A stretch of DNA of 64,000 nucleotides from Multifurca ochricompacta (taxonomy: Eukaryota > Basidiomycota > Agaricomycetes > Russulales > Russulaceae): the NCBI GenBank assembly GCA_022496185.1, contig WTXG01000010.1, positions 1 to 64,000 of the forward strand. The letters run 5' to 3'. Shown piece after piece: positions 56,501 through 64,000 of the stretch. Position 1 is the stretch's first letter, and each line of letters starts with the position of its first letter. The notes beneath the pieces are model-generated. The model saw only the letters and a program-made list of their open reading frames with translations, made no database searches and had not been told where the DNA came from. The position numbers and the translations under genes are program-made.

Positions 56501-59351
56501 TCATGAATCACCCTATGGCGAAAGACATCGCGTTATATTGCCGGCTCATTCTTCACGGATTCCACCGGCATATTCAAAACCCGAGCCAACGAAAACGCAT
56601 CCGCTGTAAATGGCGATGCACAGCCTGCTACTTCGACTCTCCAAGCCGCCATGAATGCAGGTCAAAAAACGCAGTGGCTGATGCTGTGTCGGCCACAAGG
56701 TGTTGTTGAGGTCAGCAGTGCCCTATCACATGATCATCGATGCACATGACTGACATTATCATCATGTTGTGTTACGGCCTTAGATCTGGACGCTGCCCAA
56801 ACTGACTTTGGCATTCTCAACCACTGCCATTGCATCCCTCCAGAGTCTCTTGATTGATTCATTTGATCCACCCGCCCTTTCTTTGCCTCAGGATCCTCCG
56901 CGTAGACCTCAGGAACTCGACGTTGAGCAGATTCTCATTTCTCCCATTGGAGAGACGGCACCGTGGCCGTACCTGGTGGTACGAAATGCTTTGGGCAAAA
57001 TTTTTTTTGAAAGAGAGGGAGTTATCGTTGGTGCTCATGAGACCGTTTAGGTATTCCTTCGATGTGGTCAGCTTGCCATTTATCAAGTCCTTCCCGCGGA
57101 ACCCAGCTCGGAGCCAATACCGCCAGCACGAATCAGCACGGTTGCTGTCAAGTTTGTGAAAACGTTTTCACGCGCGTTCGAGATCCAGCATCCGGAAGAA
57201 CAAGAGACGTCCCCGTGGCTGAGCACCGGCGGATCTCGCGCCAGTTGATCCCGTTCGTCACATCACCAGCTGTTGATAGGACCCTATCGGGCGTGTTCTT
57301 GACGGGTGAAAACCCATCCTGGATCTTACAGACTGATAAAGCGGCCATCAAATTGATTCCTTCAGGGCATGCCGTCGTGCACGCGTTCACTGCGACTTCT
57401 CACTGGGATGGGAAGGGTGACTTTTTGTTATACTCTGATGAGGTAGGGAGAGTGTGTGCGGCTGACCACTGGTGGTGGTCGGTGCTGTGATACACCGTTA
57501 TTATGCTCATAATCTGTGTGTAGGGTCCGACGCTGCTGGAATGGATGCCAGATTTGGATCTCAACATGGATTTGCCGTCGCGACACATTCCCCGTGGACG
57601 GTCATACACAAATGTCCTTTTCGAACCGACGAACTGTTTACTGGTCGCCGCGTCGCTCATGCAGGCGCCGTTTTCGTCCTACGACGAGGAAGGAAATGAG
57701 ATGTGGACCCCCGACGGTGGGTTGTATACCTTAGGACAGACAGAGGACGACGACCGACTGATAAGATGTGTTATTATAGCTCCCAATGTCTCGTATCCGA
57801 TGAGTGAATGTTCAGCACTCGAGTTATTCAGCCCCGACGACTTTATCTGCATCGATGGGTAAGACAACTCGTCTTAACACAACCACAACACAACACAACA
57901 ATAAAAATCTAAATCACGTGCAGGTACGAATTCGCATCGAACGAATTGGTAAACTCGCTCGCATGCGTACAACTTGAGACCTTGAGTACCGAATCGGGTC
58001 ACAAGGACTTTATCGCAGTGGGTACGACGATCAATCGGGGCGAAGATTTGGCTGTCAAAGGCGCCGTAAGTTTGGATTTTTTTTTTGTTTTCGTTTTCGT
58101 TTTTCGAGAAACATGTCTCATCTAACTAAATAAACGCACAGACTTACGTTTTTGAGATTATCGAAGTCGTTGCGGACATCACTTTAGAAATGAACCGGAG
58201 CTTCAAACTTCGATTGCGTTGTCGGGATGAAGCAAAAGGTCCAGTGACTGCCGTATGCGGTATAGGCGGTTATCTTGTATCCTCGATGGGTCAAAAGGTG
58301 GAGTAGGGAACGGAGTTCTCATCGAAAAATTATTCATTCAGAGTATTTTCAGATCTTTGTGCGCGCTTTCGATCTCGATGAACGATTGGTTGGCGTCGCT
58401 TTCCTTGACGTTGGAGTTTACGTAACAACGCTACGCTCATTAAAAAATTTGTTAATCATTGGTGACGCCGTGAAAAGTGTCTGGTTCGTCGCCTTTCAGG
58501 TTCGAGTTCATTCAAATTCAAGTTCTCCTCCTCCAATATTGACTGACCTCTTGAAATAACATAGGAAGATCCATATAAACTCGTCGTCCTTGCCAAGGAT
58601 CCCAGTAAAGTCTGTGTGACCGCCGCAGACTTTTTCTTCGTCGACCAGCAATTGTCCATCGTTACATGCGACGAAGAAGGTGCAGTCCGCATGTACGAGT
58701 ATGATCCACAGAGTAAGTGAGAGGTATCCGCGTTCCTTAGCCGTAAGATAACCCCCGGCTTAGGCCCCGAGTCGAATAATGGGCAAAAGCTCTTATGTCG
58801 AACGGAATTCCATGGCCAAGCTGAATATCGCTCCTCCGTGACCATCGCACGGAGGATGAAGGGCGAAGACATGGTCGCGCCACAAGCCAAGATGTTATGT
58901 GGTATGTCTGTCTACATACGGACATTGATCCTCGGAAAGGCTAAGCAGACTTCAGGACATCCTGATGGTTCATTGACTGCCCTTGTACCGGTAGACGAGT
59001 CGACATTCAAGCGCCTACATCTCCTACAGGGTCAAATCACCAGGAACGTCCAACACACAGCTGGGCTAAACCCTCGCGCTTTTCGGTACGCGCGTTCCCT
59101 CTCATGATGATTCTTGTTTGGAAAAAAAAAGGAAATCAAATTGATGATCTTTTTCTTCCTCCTCCCCCCCCCACAGCATCGTTCGGAATGACTTTGTATC
59201 AAAGTCATTGTCGCACGGGATTCTGGACGGACGTTTGTTGGTGTCATTCGAGGATCTTCCCCTGACGCGGCAGAGCGAGATCACTCGGCAGATAGGGACG
59301 GAGAGGATCACTGTGCTACACGATTTGAACGAGCTAGGCGGTGCTTGGTAG
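53511..59351 (+). CDS. CFT1: Cleavage and polyadenylation factor subunit Cft1/CPSF160
   Basis: This is the large WD/beta-propeller scaffold of the pre-mRNA 3' cleavage and polyadenylation complex (nucleus). The start MQALHQEILPPSGVEYATTL is family-typical. Recognisable blocks: GALYNVIVARANILRVFEVR, EHRLHGTVTGLESI, VAVLFQPQQTWTG, YNVSICDPF-type YCSICDPFVFILREDDTIGL, LFIGEPERGKIRRKDMSPMG, WMPDLDLNMDLPSR, LETLSTESGHKDFIAVGTTI then NRGEDLAVKGA, and GPVTAVCGIGGYLVSSMGQK. The end is GTERITVLHDLNELGGAW (59351). There are more than twenty short exons, and one intron after the Pro run (about 55383-55417) is only 35 bases. One base appears lost near 55210 (before MVGPSVLLRT) and another in a C run near 57212. 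The gene is otherwise complete. Confidence 0.92.
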
Positions 59352-59964
59352 CTAGCTATGCACGTGCGCTCGTTAACTAACTATTTAACTACTAACACAC
59401 TACTTAACTAACTTACCTTACCTGATTAGGTTGGTCCCACTGTTTCGAGTAACTTGTTCTTTCCCCTCCTTCACACACACACTCCCCGCTACATCAATCC
59501 TTCCTTTGGTTTTCTTGTTCACTTGTATAATAATCGATAATATTCGAAGCGGTTTTTTTTTTGTTTGCGATGTGCTTGCTTAATGGCCTCGGGTGAAACA
59601 ACACTTTAAATGTGTCAAATGATCAAGGTTTAGTTTTGAACCAGGGCACATATGGACTGGACACAGAGCCAGAGAAGCACAACTAGCATGACCCCGCCAT
59701 GACTGACAACGGTGGCGGGGGTTCGGTGTATTTAAACCAAGTATAGCGTGTATAGCAAATACTAAATACCAACTATTTATTTATTACTGCCAACTCTTGA
59801 GCTTATGAACTGTAGTACATGTACTCCCAAGGAAAGGAGGGGGAGGGAGGGAGGTCGAGGTCCCCTCCTAGGACCCTTACCAAAAAAAAAATAAACAGAA
59901 ACAGAAATAGAAAACAAGCTCCAGGTGGAGGGAGGTGGTGGGGGGGTGGGGGGGAGCGTTGTCC
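59352..59964. terminator. Convergent 3' region between CFT1 and RECQ
   Basis: 613 bases where two genes converge, with T runs and A-rich tracts near 59555 and 59881. No gene seen. Confidence 0.45.
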
Positions 59965-63260
<3,296 letters not shown>

Positions 63261-63700
63261 ATATTATGGCAGGTTTTAAAAGGAGTATTTATTTGATGGA
63301 TTTGAACACCAAGGGACGCACAGAAAAGTCATCCGAGGATAAGTCATTTCCCGAACTAAGCCTCTGGCGACTAGAGGACATTGACTAAGTAGTAATATAT
63401 TGCGCAAGACGCCGTGAAATACGGCCTCGAACGCTGAAAGCAACTTTGTTGCTCTGGGGTGCGGCCACCAGATAGCGAAAAAAACGGGAAATGGCCTTCG
63501 GCCTGACGCGTACTTCGTGTTTAGAGATTGTTGTTGTATGATGCGAAGACGTGATCATGCAAAATCAGCAGAGCCACTGATCAGGTGACTCAGATCACGG
63601 GTTTTCCCGAAGTCATCTCACCTCCGTCTATTGAAACATGTAATATATAATACTTTCAGAGGAATTATCAAAAAGGACATGGCAATTTCTACCTCATCCA
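63261..63700. other. RECQ promoter / SEC31 3' flank
   Basis: 440 bases with no gene seen. One short plus frame overlaps the RECQ start and is not supported. Confidence 0.45.
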
Positions 63701-64000
63701 TTACAAACGCATGATAAGCTGCTTCACCCTGACATCCAAAGCGTGATATCGTCTCCACCGCTCGAGCGCGTGAGCATGTCGATATGGATAGCAAGCGCGA
63801 GTTCGCGATCGTGATTTCCCATCGCTGTATACATCCGGTTTAGCGCAAACTCGTTCCCAACCTCAGCCCCGGACACAACGCACCTTTTGTGAGTTCGCCC
63901 AGCTGCGTGACCACTTGCGCCGACAAGATCTCGCAATTCAGCGCGTCAAACAGCGGGTTTATCCGGCGCTCGAGGTCCTCAACTAGGCGCCGCTGAGAAG
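63701..64000 (-). CDS. SEC31: SEC31, COPII outer-coat subunit, C-terminal end (partial)
   Basis: The gene enters from the right edge on the minus strand. The last two exons read RRLVEDLERRINPLFDALNC then EILSAQVVTQLGELTK and, across an intron, AMGNHDRELALAIHIDMLTR then DDITLWMSG. This is the helical C-terminal domain of Sec31, which builds the outer cage of ER-to-Golgi COPII vesicles. The family ending is GVKQLIMRL and stop. It is present at 63701-63735 but one frame off, because GGGTGA appears where GGGGTGA is expected. Read as printed, the frame stops earlier at 63724. A single missing G is the simplest explanation. Confidence 0.85.

Overview
This is nuclear DNA of a filamentous basidiomycete, most likely an agaricomycete. 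Genes lie on both strands and carry many short GT-AG introns (about 35 to 160 bases). The gene set fits that group: F-box/leucine-rich proteins, wax-synthase-type MBOAT acyltransferases, a NACHT/STAND (NLR-like) remnant, SIN3 with PAH domains, and a calcineurin with the basidiomycete-type Ser/Thr-rich tail. There are no operons, prophages or CRISPR arrays.

Layout. 1-5050 is homopolymer-rich with no recognisable gene. 5051-10284 holds an uncharacterised gene, a histidine protein methyltransferase (Hpm1/METTL18 type) and an F-box-like gene. 11091-16359 is a tandem array of calcineurin catalytic-subunit copies on the minus strand: CNA-a (complete architecture), CNA-b (metal-ligand substitutions and a missing C-terminus) and CNA-d (a badly decayed fragment). 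An F-box gene follows, then an MBOAT gene on the plus strand (MBOAT-L). 21.4-23.7 kb is a decayed NLR-like locus with a LINE 3' fragment in its middle. 24.4-34.5 kb holds a Cys-type glutathione S-transferase, SIN3, a bZIP factor and the exosome subunit Rrp43. 34786-37074 is a third calcineurin gene, fully open (CNA-c). A 2.4 kb stretch without genes follows, then a second, intact MBOAT gene on the minus strand (MBOAT-R). 41-64 kb carries sphingoid-base-phosphate phosphatase, a single-pass membrane protein, a 4EHP-like eIF4E, a conserved protein with repeated RRDS motifs, the polyadenylation factor Cft1/CPSF160, a RECQ1-like helicase and the 3' end of SEC31.

Most of these are unlinked housekeeping functions: mRNA 3' processing, RNA decay, translation, chromatin repression, ER-to-Golgi transport and sphingolipid turnover. 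The unusual part is the calcineurin expansion: four copies in 26 kb, one with changed catalytic metal ligands, beside a duplicated MBOAT gene.

Caution on sequence quality. Many genes, including ones expected to be essential (SIN3, CFT1, SEC31), are broken by single-base frame changes. Every plus-strand break whose direction could be worked out is a one-base loss, often in a homopolymer. This looks like residual sequencing deletions, so a frameshift alone is not proof of a pseudogene here. The amino-acid substitutions in CNA-b and the stops in the NLR remnant do not have that explanation. Exon boundaries were placed by eye from splice signals, reading frame and family conservation.
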